Positions 8,956 through 18,694 of a stretch of 64,000 nt of DNA are shown piece after piece; the first letter of the stretch is position 1; each line of letters begins with the position of its first letter. Position numbers and translations under genes: made by a program. The DNA lies in the NCBI GenBank assembly GCA_024655945.1, contig JANLFK010000004.1, forward strand, positions 243,872 through 307,871, read 5' to 3'. The stretch comes from a candidate division KSB1 bacterium (GTDB lineage Bacteria > Zhuqueibacterota > Zhuqueibacteria > JANLFK01 > Oleimicrobiaceae). The notes under the pieces are model-generated. The model searched no databases and was not told where the DNA came from. It saw only the letters and a list, made by a program, of their open reading frames with translations.

Positions 8956-9678
8956 ATGCGCGCCAGTTGCCGTCTCGTCGCCGAGGCACTGGCGCTGGCC
9001 GAGTCGCTGATCAGGCCGGGACTGAACACAGAGGTACTTGACCGAGAGGTCGCAAGCTTTCTTAGGGCACGCGGCGCGCGCGCAGCGTTCAAGAACTACA
9101 TGGGTTTCCCGGCGCACATCTGCGTGTCGGTGGATGAGGAAGTCGTGCACGGCCTGCCCGGATGCAGAGTGCTGCGCGAAGGGGACATCGTTGGGGTCGA
9201 TATCGGCGTGGAGATGGCGGGGTACTACGGAGATGGGTGCAAGACGTTCCCGGTAGGGCAGATCTCCCCGGAGAAGGAGCGCCTGCTTGCGGCAACGAAA
9301 CAGGCCCTTTACGCGGGCATCGCCCAGGCACGCGTGGGCAATCGATTGTCCGACATCTCGCACGCCATTCAGACGACGGTGGAAAACGAAGGCTTCTCCG
9401 TCGTGAGGGCCTTGGTGGGGCATGGCATTGGTCGCAGCCTGCACGAGCCTCCGCAGGTGCCGAATTTCGGCGCACCGCATCGTGGCGTGCGGCTGCGCGC
9501 CGGGATGGTGTTGGCCATCGAGCCGATGGTGAACATGGGCTCGCACGAGGTCCTCACCTTGGCCGATGGCTGGACGGTGGTGACCAAAGACCGGCTGCCT
9601 TCCGCCCATTTTGAGCACACGGTGGCCATCACTGACGGGGAGCCGGTGATCCTTACCGAGGATGTGACGGTAGCATAG
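8956..9678 (+). CDS. map: Methionine aminopeptidase, type I
   Basis: Removes initiator methionine from nascent proteins. The metal ligands of the pita-bread fold are visible: the DIGVEMxGYYGDG pair of Asp, the GHGIG His, the AIEPM Glu and the final Glu in [13 protein letters not shown]. Length of 240 is slightly short. Reading upstream in the same frame, codons from 8929 give KGQREIEL, which resembles the normal MetAP N-terminus before the MR of the first ATG, so translation may begin upstream at a rare codon. See findings. Confidence 0.93.
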   Translation: MRASCRLVAEALALAESLIRPGLNTEVLDREVASFLRARGARAAFKNYMGFPAHICVSVDEEVVHGLPGCRVLREGDIVGVDIGVEMAGYYGDGCKTFPVGQISPEKERLLAATKQALYAGIAQARVGNRLSDISHAIQTTVENEGFSVVRALVGHGIGRSLHEPPQVPNFGAPHRGVRLRAGMVLAIEPMVNMGSHEVLTLADGWTVVTKDRLPSAHFEHTVAITDGEPVILTEDVTVA

Positions 9679-9685
9679 GAGGCCC

Positions 9686-9904
9686 ATGGCTAAGGAACAA
9701 CCGATACGAGCTGACGGCACGATTATCGAAACGTTGCCCAACGCCGCGTTCCGCGTGGAGCTGGAGAACGGCCACAAAGTGCTCGCCCACATCTCGGGCA
9801 AGATGCGCATGCATTTTATCCGCATTCTGCCGGGCGACAAGGTGACCGTGGAGCTGTCTCCCTACGACTTGACGCGCGGGCGCATCACGTATCGGTACAA
9901 GTAG
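9686..9904 (+). CDS. infA: Translation initiation factor IF-1
   Basis: A 72-residue OB-fold protein, the exact family length. Recognised by [24 protein letters not shown] and the [34 protein letters not shown] region. IF-1 binds the 30S A site and works with IF-2 and IF-3 in initiation. It starts eight bases after map, with a TAGGAGG site overlapping the map end, and stands before rpmJ as in many bacteria. Confidence 0.98.
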   Translation: MAKEQPIRADGTIIETLPNAAFRVELENGHKVLAHISGKMRMHFIRILPGDKVTVELSPYDLTRGRITYRYK

Positions 9905-9940
9905 CTTGCCTCTGTGCAAGCAACAGCGCTGCGCTGTGCG
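9905..9940 (+). other. Two small hairpins between infA and rpmJ
   Basis: Directly after infA the sequence can fold as two short stem-loops: CTTGC/GCAAG at 9905-9920 (loop 6) and ACAGCG/CGCTGT at 9923-9937 (loop 3). No T run follows, so they are not convincing terminators. They may act as an RNA processing or stability element in the otherwise tight operon. The 108 bp gap holding them is the longest in the ribosomal cluster before rplQ. Confidence 0.35.
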
Positions 9941-10012
9941 TAGCCGTCTGGCAGAGGTGGGAGGCCAGAAACTTCCCATCAGTGAAGAAGATTGTGCCGA
10001 TTGGGAGTAGGT

Positions 10013-10126
10013 ATGAAAGTACGGTCGTCGGTGAAGAAGATTTGCGAGAGCTGCAAGATCGTCAAACGCAAGGGCGTGGTGATGGTCATTTGCAAGAACC
10101 CGCGCCACAAGCAGCGGCAGGGTTAG
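10013..10126 (+). CDS. rpmJ: 50S ribosomal protein L36, zinc-binding
   Basis: A 37-residue protein starting [15 protein letters not shown] and ending RHKQRQG. The Cys/His set C11, C14, C27, H32 is the zinc-binding form of L36. It binds 23S rRNA late in 50S assembly. It is too short for many gene finders, but it is complete, has a GGGAGTAGGT site just before the ATG, and occupies the usual place between infA and rpsM. Confidence 0.96.
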   Translation: MKVRSSVKKICESCKIVKRKGVVMVICKNPRHKQRQG

Positions 10127-10158
10127 CAGCCATTTGACTTTTCTTCAAGGAGGCGGTT

Positions 10159-10527
10159 TTGGCACGCATTGCTGGTATCGATTTGCCAAAAGAGAAGCGC
10201 ATCGAGGTGGCGTTGACCTACATCTACGGCATCGGCCTCACCTCGTCGCGGAAGATCCTGGCGAAAGCGGGTGTAAACCCTGACATCCGCGTCAAGGACC
10301 TTTCGGCCGATGATGCGGCGAAGATTCGCAACATCATCGCTGCGGAGTACAAGGTGGAGGGTGCGCTCCGTGCGGAAGAGACGATGAACATCAAGCGGCT
10401 GATGGATATCGGCTGCTATCGCGGGCTTCGTCATCGCCGCAACCTGCCGGTGCGCGGTCAACGCACGCACACCAACGCGCGTACGCGGCGTGGCAGGCGC
10501 CGCATTGTGAGCGTGAAGAAGAAATAG
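10159..10527 (+). CDS. rpsM: 30S ribosomal protein S13 (TTG start)
   Basis: A 122-residue S13 starting [26 protein letters not shown], with the [28 protein letters not shown] segment near the C-terminus. S13 forms head bridges to the 50S subunit and contacts P-site tRNA. The TTG at 10159 is fixed by alignment and follows a strong AAGGAGG. First gene of the alpha-operon part (S13, S11, S4, RpoA, L17). Confidence 0.97.
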   Translation: MARIAGIDLPKEKRIEVALTYIYGIGLTSSRKILAKAGVNPDIRVKDLSADDAAKIRNIIAAEYKVEGALRAEETMNIKRLMDIGCYRGLRHRRNLPVRGQRTHTNARTRRGRRRIVSVKKK

Positions 10528-10564
10528 CTGGCACGGACACTCATTTGCGAGGTGGAGGTAGAGT

Positions 10565-10951
10565 TTGAGCGCAATGCGAAGACGCGCGCGCAAGCGCGAG
10601 CGAGTCGAGGCCAACGGGGTGGCACATATCAAGGCCACCTTCAACAACACTATCGTCACGCTGACCGATAGCTATGGCAATGTGATTTCATGGGCGTCTG
10701 CCGGTAGGATTGGGTTCAAGGGCTCGCGCAAGAGCACCCCCTTTGCGGCGCAATTGGCTGCCGAGGCGGCCGCCAAGGAGGCCTTGGAACTGGGTCTGCG
10801 TCGTGTGGAGGTGATGCTCAAGGGCCCAGGCGCGGGCCGCGAGGCGGCAGTGCGATCGCTGCAGGCGGCCGGTCTGCAGGTGGTGGCGATCAAGGACGTC
10901 ACCCCCATCCCGCATAATGGCTGCCGCCCGCCCAAGCGGCGCAGGGTGTGA
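10565..10951 (+). CDS. rpsK: 30S ribosomal protein S11 (probable TTG start)
   Basis: A 128-residue S11 with [18 protein letters not shown] and the C-terminal [18 protein letters not shown], which is diagnostic. S11 forms part of the 30S platform near the E site. The TTG at 10565 has GGAGGT five bases upstream; an in-frame ATG at 10574 is possible but has poor spacing, so the TTG is preferred. Confidence 0.96.
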   Translation: MSAMRRRARKRERVEANGVAHIKATFNNTIVTLTDSYGNVISWASAGRIGFKGSRKSTPFAAQLAAEAAAKEALELGLRRVEVMLKGPGAGREAAVRSLQAAGLQVVAIKDVTPIPHNGCRPPKRRRV

Positions 10952-11006
10952 GCAACCGATAGGCAGCGTCCCAACAGAGAACGCGAGTTCTGGAGGCAGT
11001 TTCCTT

Positions 11007-11636
11007 ATGGCAAGATATACTGGACCGGACTGCAAACTGTGCCGTCGCGAAGGGCAGAAGCTGTTTCTCAAGGGCGTCAAGTGCGACGCCGCCAAGTGTC
11101 CGTTCGAAAAGCGCGGCTATGCCCCTGGCCAACATGGGCGCACCAGGAGGTTCAGGCAGTCCCAATACGGCTTGCAACTGCGCGAGAAGCAGAAGGTGCG
11201 GCGCATCTACGGAGTGCTGGAGGCGCAGTTCCGCAACTACTTCGAGAAGGCGGTGCGACAGCCAGGCATCACTGGCGAGAATCTGCTTCGCTTGCTGGAG
11301 ACCCGGCTGGACAATGTCGTCTACCGGCTCGGACTCGCTCCGTCGCGCAAGGCCGCGCGCCAGTTGGTGCGACACCGGCACTTCCTGGTGAACAATCGCA
11401 TCGTCGATATTCCGTCGTACCGCTTGAAGCCAGGCGATGAGGTGAAAGTGAGGGCCAAGAGCCGCCAGCTGGAAGTCTTCCACGCCTCGATGCGCCGCAT
11501 GCGCGAGGGGCGGCAGTTGCCGTGGCTGGCGTTGGACAAGGCAAACATGTCCGGGACGCTCCTGGAAGTCCCCAGCCGCGCCGATATTCCGCTGCCCGTG
11601 AACGAAAGCCTCGTTGTGGAGCTCTACTCCAAGTAG
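11007..11636 (+). CDS. rpsD: 30S ribosomal protein S4, zinc-containing form
   Basis: A 209-residue S4. The N-terminal zinc-binding region has C9, C12 (CKLC) and a later CDAAKC pair. The S4 RNA-binding domain follows (about residues 98-160, [30 protein letters not shown]). S4 nucleates 30S assembly and in many bacteria represses its own operon. The frame extends upstream to 10917, but the ATG at 11007 with GGAGGCAG before it matches the family start MARYTGP. Confidence 0.97.
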   Translation: MARYTGPDCKLCRREGQKLFLKGVKCDAAKCPFEKRGYAPGQHGRTRRFRQSQYGLQLREKQKVRRIYGVLEAQFRNYFEKAVRQPGITGENLLRLLETRLDNVVYRLGLAPSRKAARQLVRHRHFLVNNRIVDIPSYRLKPGDEVKVRAKSRQLEVFHASMRRMREGRQLPWLALDKANMSGTLLEVPSRADIPLPVNESLVVELYSK

Positions 11637-11694
11637 CGGCCCACGTTTGGAGGCTGGCCATGTGGCACAAGACACATTTGTGGAGTGAACATAC

Positions 11695-12681
11695 ATGAGC
11701 TTACCAAACTTTCAAATGCCGGAGACCATCGAACTCGATGAGTTGGTCTACAGCAACACCCACGGCCGGTTCATCGTGCAGCCCCTGGAGAAGGGCTTTG
11801 GCGTGACCATAGGCAATGCGCTGCGCCGGGTGCTGCTCTCGTCGCTCCCCGGGGCGGCCATCACCATGGTGCGCATCGACAAGGTGCAGCACGAGTTCTC
11901 GACGATCCCCGGCGTCAAGGAGGATGTCGCCGAGATCGTCATGAACCTCAAAGAGGTGCGCCTCAAGCTCATCAACCGCAAGCCGGACAAGGTGGTCCTC
12001 CACCTAAAAGGGCCGCGGGAGTTCAAGGCGGGCGACATCCAGGTCAATCCGGGCGAATTCGAAGTCCTGAACCCCGAACACCACATTGCCACGCTCAACG
12101 AGAAGGCCGACTTTAAGATGGAGCTCCGCATAGGGCGAGGCCGTGGCTATGTCCCCGCGGAGGAAAACCGGCTGCCTGACATGCCCATCGGGTCGATTCC
12201 GATCGATGCCATTTACACGCCCATCAAGAACGTGCGCTACACGGTGGAGAATACCCGCGTGGGGCAGCGTACCGACTATGAGCGGTTGATCTTGGAGATC
12301 GATACTGACGGAAGCATCACCCCAGACGATGCTCTGACCTACGCCGGGCAGATTCTTCAGGACCACATTCGGCTGTTCATCAACTTCGAAGTGGAGCCTG
12401 AGGAAGAAGAGCCCGTGGAAGTGGACGAAGAGGCGGTGCGCATTCGGAGGCTCCTGAAGATGAGCGTCGAGGAGCTGGAACTGTCGGTACGCGCCTCCAA
12501 CTGCTTACGGGCGGCCGACATTCAGACCATCGCGGACTTGGTGCGGCGGGATGAGCAAGAGATGCTGCGCTTCCGCAACTTCGGCCGCAAGTCACTCCAG
12601 GAGCTCAACAGGATCCTTGAGTCCAGGGGCCTGCACTTCGGGATGGATGTGGACAAATATCTGCAGGAAGAAGCAAAGTAG
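11695..12681 (+). CDS. rpoA: DNA-directed RNA polymerase subunit alpha
   Basis: A 328-residue alpha subunit, normal length. The N-terminal dimerisation domain (about 1-235) has [31 protein letters not shown]-type sequence; an acidic linker ([13 protein letters not shown]) leads to the C-terminal domain (about 255-320) with helix-hairpin-helix motifs, including [18 protein letters not shown]. That domain binds UP elements and activators. It is the core enzyme assembly platform and lies in the standard alpha operon. Confidence 0.98.
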   Translation: [328 protein letters not shown]

Positions 12682-12711
12682 CCAAGATCACGACAGCTAA
12701 GGCGAGAGTCG

Positions 12712-13188
12712 ATGCGACACAACAAGAAAGTGAAGAAACTGGGCCGAACGGCCAGCCATCGCCGTGCGTTACTGACTAATCTGGTGACTGCGCTCTTTGA
12801 ACATCTGAGCATCAAGACGACCTTGGCCAAGGCGAAGGAAGCGCGCCGGCTCGCGGACCGCCTCATCAACATCGCCAAACGCAACGACTTGCACTCCAGG
12901 CGGCTTGTACTGACAACCGTGCGCGACAAGGCGGTCGTGCGCAAGCTCTTTTCCGACATTGCCCCGCGCTATGCGGACCGCAAAGGAGGTTACACGCGCG
13001 TGGTGAGCCTCGGGCATCGCTACGGGGATGGGGCAGAGCTGGCTATCTTAGAGCTGGTCGGCTACGAAGGGGTGCAAAAGGCGCGCATCGAGGCACAACG
13101 CGAGAAACGCGAGGCCAAGAAGAAGGAGAAGGAGAAAGAAAAGGCTGCGGAGAAAGCGCCGGTTGCCCAAGCCGAGAAAGAGGACTGA
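12712..13188 (+). CDS. rplQ: 50S ribosomal protein L17 with charged C-terminal extension
   Basis: The L17 core (residues 1-120) begins MRHNKKVKKLGRTASHRRALL and contains the RRLADRLI and GGYTRVVSLGHRYGDGAELAILELV segments. The protein is 158 residues, about 35 longer than the usual form, because of a Lys/Glu-rich tail (residues 125-158) of low complexity. Extended L17 tails occur in other phyla; the role of this one is not known. Last gene of the ribosomal cluster, followed by a terminator. Confidence 0.96.
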   Translation: MRHNKKVKKLGRTASHRRALLTNLVTALFEHLSIKTTLAKAKEARRLADRLINIAKRNDLHSRRLVLTTVRDKAVVRKLFSDIAPRYADRKGGYTRVVSLGHRYGDGAELAILELVGYEGVQKARIEAQREKREAKKKEKEKEKAAEKAPVAQAEKED

Positions 13189-13255
13189 CGGGGCAAAGCA
13201 CCTTGGCCTTGGCGAGCAAGCTATGGAGCAGGTCGCACAGTGCAGTTGGGCGCAG

Positions 13256-13286
13256 CAGGCAACCCCGGGGTTGCCTTTTGCTTTTC
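13256..13286 (+). terminator. Rho-independent terminator after rplQ
   Basis: A perfect GGCAACCCC/GGGGTTGCC palindrome at 13258-13275 is followed by TTTTGCTTTTC. It closes the ribosomal/rpoA operon before hutU. Confidence 0.8.
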
Positions 13287-13331
13287 TGGCCAGTGCGGCC
13301 CTGAGCGATGTCATTGGCAAGAGGTGAGGCC

Positions 13332-14999
13332 ATGACTGACCAACAGAGAGGAACCATCAGAGCACCGCGAGGCCCGGTGCTGACCTGCAAAGGGTGGCAT
13401 CAGGAAGCTGCGCTGCGCATGTTGATGAACAACCTCGAGCAGGGGGCAGACCCGGCGCACCTCATCATCTACGGCGGCAGCGGCAAGGCGGCGCGCAACT
13501 GGGAAGCCTACGATGCCATCGTCGCCTGCCTGAAAGGCCTGGAGAACGACGAGACCCTCCTCATTCAGTCGGGCAAGCCGGTGGGCATCTTCAGGACGCA
13601 TACCTATGCGCCCCGCGTGCTCATTGCTAATTCCCTCATCGTGCCTCAGTGGGATAACGATGCCTATTTTGACGAGCTGGATGCCAAAGGCCTGATCATG
13701 TACGGCCAGATGACCGCTGGGAGTTGGATCTTCATCGGCCAACAAGGGATCCTGCAGGGTACCTACGAGACCTTTGCCGCGGCGGCTAAGAAGCACTTTG
13801 GCGGCTCCTTGCGCGGCAAGTTCTTGCTGACTGGCGGCCTCGGCAACATGGGAGGGGCCCAGGCGCTGGCCGCCAAGATGAACGGCGCCGCGTTCTTGGG
13901 GGTGGAATTCCGGAGGGAGGTCATCGAACGGGTGATTCGCGAGGGCCTTTGCGACCGCCTGTGCGAAAGCCTCGATGAGGCCCTGGACCTGGTGCTGGCG
14001 GCCAAGGCGCGGGGCGAAGCCCTGTCGGTGGGTCTCCTGGGCAACACCGCCGAAACGCACCCGGAGATTCTGCGCCGAGGTATCATTCCGGATGTTGTCA
14101 CCGATCAGACCTCGGCGCACGAGCCCAAGAAGTACTGGCCCAAGGGACTCTCGCGCCAGCAGGCCGAGCGGCTGCTGAGCGAAGACCCGCGCACCTACGT
14201 GGAACTGGCGAAGGAGTCAATGGCCGAGCACGTCAGAGCCATGTTAGGGTTCAAGAGGGAGAGGGCGGTCGTGTTCGATTACGGGAACGGAATTCGCCAA
14301 TATGCGTACGAGAAGGGAGTGACCGACGCCTTCGACATTAAGGGGTTTGTTCTGGAGTACATCCGGCCCCTCTTTTGCGAGGGACGCGGTCCGTTTCGCT
14401 GGGCAGCTCTTTCCGGCGAGCCCGAGGACATATTCAAGATCGACCAGGTGATTCTCTCGGAATTTTCCCACGACGGCGTGCTGACCAATTGGATCACTTT
14501 GGCGCAGAAGCACTTGGACTTCGGCAAGCTGCCGGGGCTGCCAGCCAGGGTATGCTGGTTGGGATATGGCGATCGAGCCAGGCTCGGGGTGCGCATCAAC
14601 GAGATGGTAGGGCGGGGTGAGCTCAAGGCGCCGGTCGTCATCGGGCGCGACCACTTGGACTGCGGCTCGGTGGCTTCGCCTTTGCGCGAGACAGAAGGAA
14701 TGCGCGACGGTTCTGACGCAGTGGCCGACTGGCCAATTCTCAACGCGTTGCTCAATGCGGTTTCTGGCGCAAGCTGGGTGGCGGTGCACGACGGTGGCGG
14801 AGTGGGGCACGGCAAGGCCATTCATGCCGGCCAGGTCATTGTGGCCGACGGCACGCCCGAGATGGCGGTGCGCCTGGAGCGCGCCCTGACCAATGACCCA
14901 GGGATCGGCATCGCCCGCCACGTGGACGCCGGGTATCCCGAGGCGATTGCCACTGCGCGCGCCAAAGGGGTTAAGATCCCCATGCTGCCCAAGGGGTAG
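13332..14999 (+). CDS. hutU: Urocanate hydratase
   Basis: A 555-residue urocanase, which converts urocanate to 4-imidazolone-5-propionate in histidine breakdown, using tightly bound NAD. Visible signatures are [17 protein letters not shown], the NAD-binding [11 protein letters not shown] segment, and the active-site YGDRARLG motif with the preceding Cys ([13 protein letters not shown]). Length equals the family norm. The frame opens at 13308, but the ATG at 13332 has AGAGGTGAGG before it. hutI follows two bases after the stop; hutH is not in the window. Confidence 0.97.
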   Translation: MTDQQRGTIRAPRGPVLTCKGWHQEAALRMLMNNLEQGADPAHLIIYGGSGKAARNWEAYDAIVACLKGLENDETLLIQSGKPVGIFRTHTYAPRVLIANSLIVPQWDNDAYFDELDAKGLIMYGQMTAGSWIFIGQQGILQGTYETFAAAAKKHFGGSLRGKFLLTGGLGNMGGAQALAAKMNGAAFLGVEFRREVIERVIREGLCDRLCESLDEALDLVLAAKARGEALSVGLLGNTAETHPEILRRGIIPDVVTDQTSAHEPKKYWPKGLSRQQAERLLSEDPRTYVELAKESMAEHVRAMLGFKRERAVVFDYGNGIRQYAYEKGVTDAFDIKGFVLEYIRPLFCEGRGPFRWAALSGEPEDIFKIDQVILSEFSHDGVLTNWITLAQKHLDFGKLPGLPARVCWLGYGDRARLGVRINEMVGRGELKAPVVIGRDHLDCGSVASPLRETEGMRDGSDAVADWPILNALLNAVSGASWVAVHDGGGVGHGKAIHAGQVIVADGTPEMAVRLERALTNDPGIGIARHVDAGYPEAIATARAKGVKIPMLPKG

Positions 15000-15001
15000 G
15001 C

Positions 15002-16294
15002 GTGCGCGTTGACCTCCTCATCGTCCATGCGGCGCAGGTGGTGACCCCTCTGGCGGAGGGTGATGGGCAGAGCCGCTTGCAGGTGGTGAACGACGGTGCC
15101 GTTGCCATCGCCGGCGAGAAGGTCGTGGCCGTGGGCTCTTCAGGCGAGGTCCTCGCTACGGTGGCCCGCCAGGAAGGGACCGAGGTCATCGAGGCGCGGG
15201 GCAAGACGGTGACCCCAGGGCTGGTGGATGCCCACACCCACCTCGTGTTTGCCGGCAGCAGGGTGGAGGAGTTCGAATGGCGCACGCAGGGGAGGAGCTA
15301 CGAGCAGATAGCTGCCGCCGGAGGAGGCATTCGCGCCAGCGTGCGCCAGTTGCGGCGTGCGACCATGGAGGAGTTGATCGAGGCCGCACTGCCGAGGCTG
15401 GACCGCTTCCTGGCCAACGGCGTAACTACCGTGGAGGCGAAAAGCGGCTACGGACTGAGCCTCGTGGACGAGCTCAAGTCACTTCGGGTCATCGCCGAGC
15501 TGGCTCGGCTCCATCCGGTGGAGCTTGTGCCCACGCTCCTGGCAGCTCATGAGGTGCCCGACGAGTACCGGGATCGGCGTAACGATTATCTTGACTTGTC
15601 CGTCGAGCACATCATCCCGCAGGTGGCGGAGCAGGAGCTTGCCGAGTTCTGCGATGTCTTTTGCGAACGTGGGGTCTTCTCCGTGGAGGAAGCGCGCCGC
15701 GTGCTGCTGGCTGGCAAAGCCCATGGCCGCAAGCCGAAGATCCACGCGGAGCAGTTCAGCAGGTCTGGCGGGGCGCAGCTCGCGGCAGAGGTGGGTGCCA
15801 CTTCCGCGGACCACTTGGACTATGTCGACGAAGCGGACGTCACCGCATTGCGAAAGGCGGGGGTCGTGCCGGTGCTCTTGCCTGGCGCGGTCTTTTTCCT
15901 CGGCAAGAGCCGCTTTGCGCCGGCGCGGATGATGCTGGCAGCAGGGCTGCCGGTTGCCCTGGCGACTGACTTCAACCCCGGAACGTGCATGAGCGAGTCG
16001 TTGCCCTTGATGATGACCTTGGCCTGCACTCAAATGCAGATGACGCCGGCGGAGGTGTTGATTGCCACCACGCTCAACGCCGCCCGCGCCATCGATCGCG
16101 CTTCCACACTGGGACAGCTGCGGGCCGGCGCGCAGGCCGATTGCGTCATTTGGGATGTGCCGGACTATCGCTGCATCCCGTACCACTTTGGCGTGGAGTT
16201 AGCTCAGACGGTGATCAAGCGCGGAAGCGTCGTCTATGAGCGCGCCAAAGGGACCGCGGTCGGCGCCATCAAAACTGACGAGGAACACGCATGA
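15002..16294 (+). CDS. hutI: Imidazolonepropionase (GTG start)
   Basis: A 430-residue amidohydrolase-fold enzyme that hydrolyses 4-imidazolone-5-propionate to N-formimino-glutamate, the step after HutU. The metal site is visible as DAHTHLVFAGSR, KIHAEQFS and ATDFNPGTC, and the VEAKSGYGL segment is characteristic. The GTG is two bases after the hutU stop. Its 3' end overlaps the following lipoprotein gene by ATGA (16291-16294), so the downstream envelope genes may share its transcript. Confidence 0.97.
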   Translation: MRVDLLIVHAAQVVTPLAEGDGQSRLQVVNDGAVAIAGEKVVAVGSSGEVLATVARQEGTEVIEARGKTVTPGLVDAHTHLVFAGSRVEEFEWRTQGRSYEQIAAAGGGIRASVRQLRRATMEELIEAALPRLDRFLANGVTTVEAKSGYGLSLVDELKSLRVIAELARLHPVELVPTLLAAHEVPDEYRDRRNDYLDLSVEHIIPQVAEQELAEFCDVFCERGVFSVEEARRVLLAGKAHGRKPKIHAEQFSRSGGAQLAAEVGATSADHLDYVDEADVTALRKAGVVPVLLPGAVFFLGKSRFAPARMMLAAGLPVALATDFNPGTCMSESLPLMMTLACTQMQMTPAEVLIATTLNAARAIDRASTLGQLRAGAQADCVIWDVPDYRCIPYHFGVELAQTVIKRGSVVYERAKGTAVGAIKTDEEHA

Positions 16295-17451
16295 GATACT
16301 CCTGGGCGGCACCGGGTCTTGTCCTTCTGGCCCTGACGGTCGGCTGTAGCAAGAATGAGAAGCTGCCTTACGGCCTTGGCCTTGTGGATCGCATCGATAC
16401 CGGGAGCGTCAAGGTGGTGGAGATTGCGCCTCCCGTGGCCGAGGCCAGCTACGAACGGGGCCGGGTGACCACGGGCAAGAGCCCCTATCTCCTCGCTGGC
16501 GAAGCAGATGGCTACCGCGCTGCCATCGTCATCAGGTTCAGCGCGCTTCCGGATAGCTCGGTGGTCGACGGCGCCACGCTCTGGTTGTCGCCAGCCTCTT
16601 ACCGTGGTATACCCGCGCCGCTGGCCCTCAGTGCCCAACAGGTCACTGCCGCGTGGAGCGAAGATTCGGTCACGTGGGCAAACTTCACCGGCGACGGGGG
16701 TCCCCAGGTGGGCTGGGCAAGCATGCTGGCTGGCGATTCAGTACGCGTCGGCATTCCCATTGAGCCTTGGCTGGTCGGAGGCTGGATCGATAGCTCGCTG
16801 GCCAACTATGGCTTATACATCACCGTCAGCGGCCCGGCTCTCCAGGAGTTCCACTCCTCGCAGGCAACCGACACCACCCGCTACCCGAGACTCGAGATTA
16901 GCTACATGCGCAAAGGGGGTGCCGACACCGCCCTGCTCAAGCCAAGTGCAGACGCGTTTCTGGTCACCTATGCCGGCTCGCTTCCCCCTGGCAGGTTGCT
17001 GATTGCCAACGCCACAGGCTGGCGGGTGCTGGTCAAGTTTGCTCTGGATTCCATACCGTCCGATGCGACCATCAACCGCGCGCGGCTGGAATTGTGGATA
17101 GACCAAAGCCTGACGAAGCTCCGCGACACAGGCATGGCCATCGCCGGGCGCCCAATTGTGAGTGAGCCGTGGAACCCGCCGGACCTGGCGGTGGACACCA
17201 CGATGAGCGTGCCCGTCGCTGTCATTGTCAAGGCAAGCGAGAAGCTCACCTTCTCGGTCTCCAGCGAGATTGCCGATTTCACGGCTATCGTGCAGGCCTG
17301 GACCTCAGGCAGGCTACCCAACCGCGGCCTGATGCTCTACTCCACGGGGGAAGGCCTGGATGCTTCCGAGGCGGTGTTGTTCTCTTCCGGCGCAGGCGAG
17401 GGTACGATGCCGCGCTTGCTGGTGGAGTACACCGTCCCGCCGCGGCCGTGA
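16291..17451 (+). CDS. Predicted lipoprotein with two DNRLRE-like domains
   Basis: A 386-residue protein with a signal peptide ending LALTVGC, a probable lipobox, so likely anchored in an outer-membrane leaflet. Two similar halves follow: residues about 55-210 and 225-380, each with the pattern of DNRLRE-type beta-sandwich domains (xxLxxFxLxxxPxxAxxxxAxLxLxx, for example IRFSALPDSSVVDGATLWL). Such domains are found in extracellular proteins; the ligand is unknown. The gene overlaps hutI by four bases and leads into a barrel gene. Confidence 0.7.
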   Translation: MRYSWAAPGLVLLALTVGCSKNEKLPYGLGLVDRIDTGSVKVVEIAPPVAEASYERGRVTTGKSPYLLAGEADGYRAAIVIRFSALPDSSVVDGATLWLSPASYRGIPAPLALSAQQVTAAWSEDSVTWANFTGDGGPQVGWASMLAGDSVRVGIPIEPWLVGGWIDSSLANYGLYITVSGPALQEFHSSQATDTTRYPRLEISYMRKGGADTALLKPSADAFLVTYAGSLPPGRLLIANATGWRVLVKFALDSIPSDATINRARLELWIDQSLTKLRDTGMAIAGRPIVSEPWNPPDLAVDTTMSVPVAVIVKASEKLTFSVSSEIADFTAIVQAWTSGRLPNRGLMLYSTGEGLDASEAVLFSSGAGEGTMPRLLVEYTVPPRP

Positions 17452-17482
17452 GAGACGGGCTCAATCAACCCAGGAGGAAATC

Positions 17483-18694
17483 GTGAGTCACCTTCGCCGC
17501 CATCGCATGTGGTTGCCCGCCGTGGGCGCTACACTCATCCTGGCCTCTCAGTTCTGTGGGGCCGGTTCACTCTACAGCTCCAAGGGGATTGGCTTGTGGC
17601 GCATCTACCCCAGCGGTCAAGGAGCGGGCATGGGTGGGGTTGGTATTGCCCTCATGGACAATCTCACCATCAACCTGTGCAATCCGGCGGCGCGCTACCC
17701 TGCCGGCGTCACACGGGTGGCCACCGACGTGAGGTTCGACTTTTCTACAACTACTTCCGCAAGCGGCAGTGCCGGGGGGCACTATGGACAGGCGGGCGGC
17801 TTTGCCATGCTGATTCCTCTTGGCAAGCGGGCAACGTTTTCCGCAGCGCTGGGGCCGGTGAGCGATGTGCGCTATGCGGCGGCGCATGAGGACACCTTGC
17901 CCGGCTATCAGTTCTCCCGTCAGGTGACCGGCGAAGGGGGATTGAACCAGGGCGAGTTCTCCTTCTTTCTCATGCCCGTGCGGTATCTCTACGTGGGCGC
18001 CTCTGCCCATCTCTACTTCGGCGGCATTCGGGAGACGTGGGAAACGAGCTTTTCGTCCACGGACTTTGTCAGCAGCAAAGACCGCTTTTCCACTCACCTC
18101 GAAGGATTTGGCGGCACGTTCGGCGTTGTCCTGCGCCCGGCAGCGCGCTGGAATATCGGCGCCGTCGTCTCGCCGCCTGCAGAGCTGAAGGTTGCCACGG
18201 ACATCAAGCACGCCTTCCGGGGCAGCGATTCGACCCTCGACAAGGAAACGCGCCTTCCCCTGAGGTGGGGCATAGGTGTCACCTATCAGTGGCCTTTTGG
18301 CCTCACGGTGGGCGGCGACTACTACCGGCAGCAGTGGAAAGACGTGGTCCCCATTTGGGAAGCGCGCTACGCCTACGCCAACAGCGCATACCTCATGATT
18401 GGCTCGGAGTTTGTGCCCAGCCGCAGGCTCACTGACCCGTACCTCAAGAAGGTCGCGTATCGCGCCGGTTTTCGCTACGGCCGCCTGCCGCTGCTCACGG
18501 GCGATGGGAGGCAACTCCGGGAATACGTCTTCACCATTGGCTGCGGGTTGCCGTTTTTCTCTTTTCTCGGGCGAGTGGACGTGGCCTACGAGTGGGCCTT
18601 CAGAGGCTCGTTACCTCAGGATCCGGTCGAAGAGAGGATGCACCGCCTCCTCATCAGTGTTGCCGGTGCCGAGCGCTGGTTCCAGCGACAATAG
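17483..18694 (+). CDS. Predicted outer-membrane beta-barrel protein (PorV/FadL-like)
   Basis: About 403 residues with a cleavable signal peptide (residues 1-28). The mature start, GLWRIYPSGQGAGMGGVGIALMDNLTINLCNPAA, is the ARxxGMGGAxVAxxDDxxxxxxNPA-type motif at the N-terminus of PorV and FadL-like barrels, and alternating hydrophobic strands fill the rest. GTG at 17483 is preceded by AGGAGG. Its partner is probably the lipoprotein encoded 31 bp upstream. The substrate is unknown. Two other barrels of this type lie at 50253 and 60731. Confidence 0.75.
   Translation: MSHLRRHRMWLPAVGATLILASQFCGAGSLYSSKGIGLWRIYPSGQGAGMGGVGIALMDNLTINLCNPAARYPAGVTRVATDVRFDFSTTTSASGSAGGHYGQAGGFAMLIPLGKRATFSAALGPVSDVRYAAAHEDTLPGYQFSRQVTGEGGLNQGEFSFFLMPVRYLYVGASAHLYFGGIRETWETSFSSTDFVSSKDRFSTHLEGFGGTFGVVLRPAARWNIGAVVSPPAELKVATDIKHAFRGSDSTLDKETRLPLRWGIGVTYQWPFGLTVGGDYYRQQWKDVVPIWEARYAYANSAYLMIGSEFVPSRRLTDPYLKKVAYRAGFRYGRLPLLTGDGRQLREYVFTIGCGLPFFSFLGRVDVAYEWAFRGSLPQDPVEERMHRLLISVAGAERWFQRQ

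Noticed and set aside
9982..10042. 12-base repeat GTGAAGAAGATT before and inside rpmJ
   Set aside because: Two copies only, 49 bp apart; likely chance or a trace of a small duplication without function.
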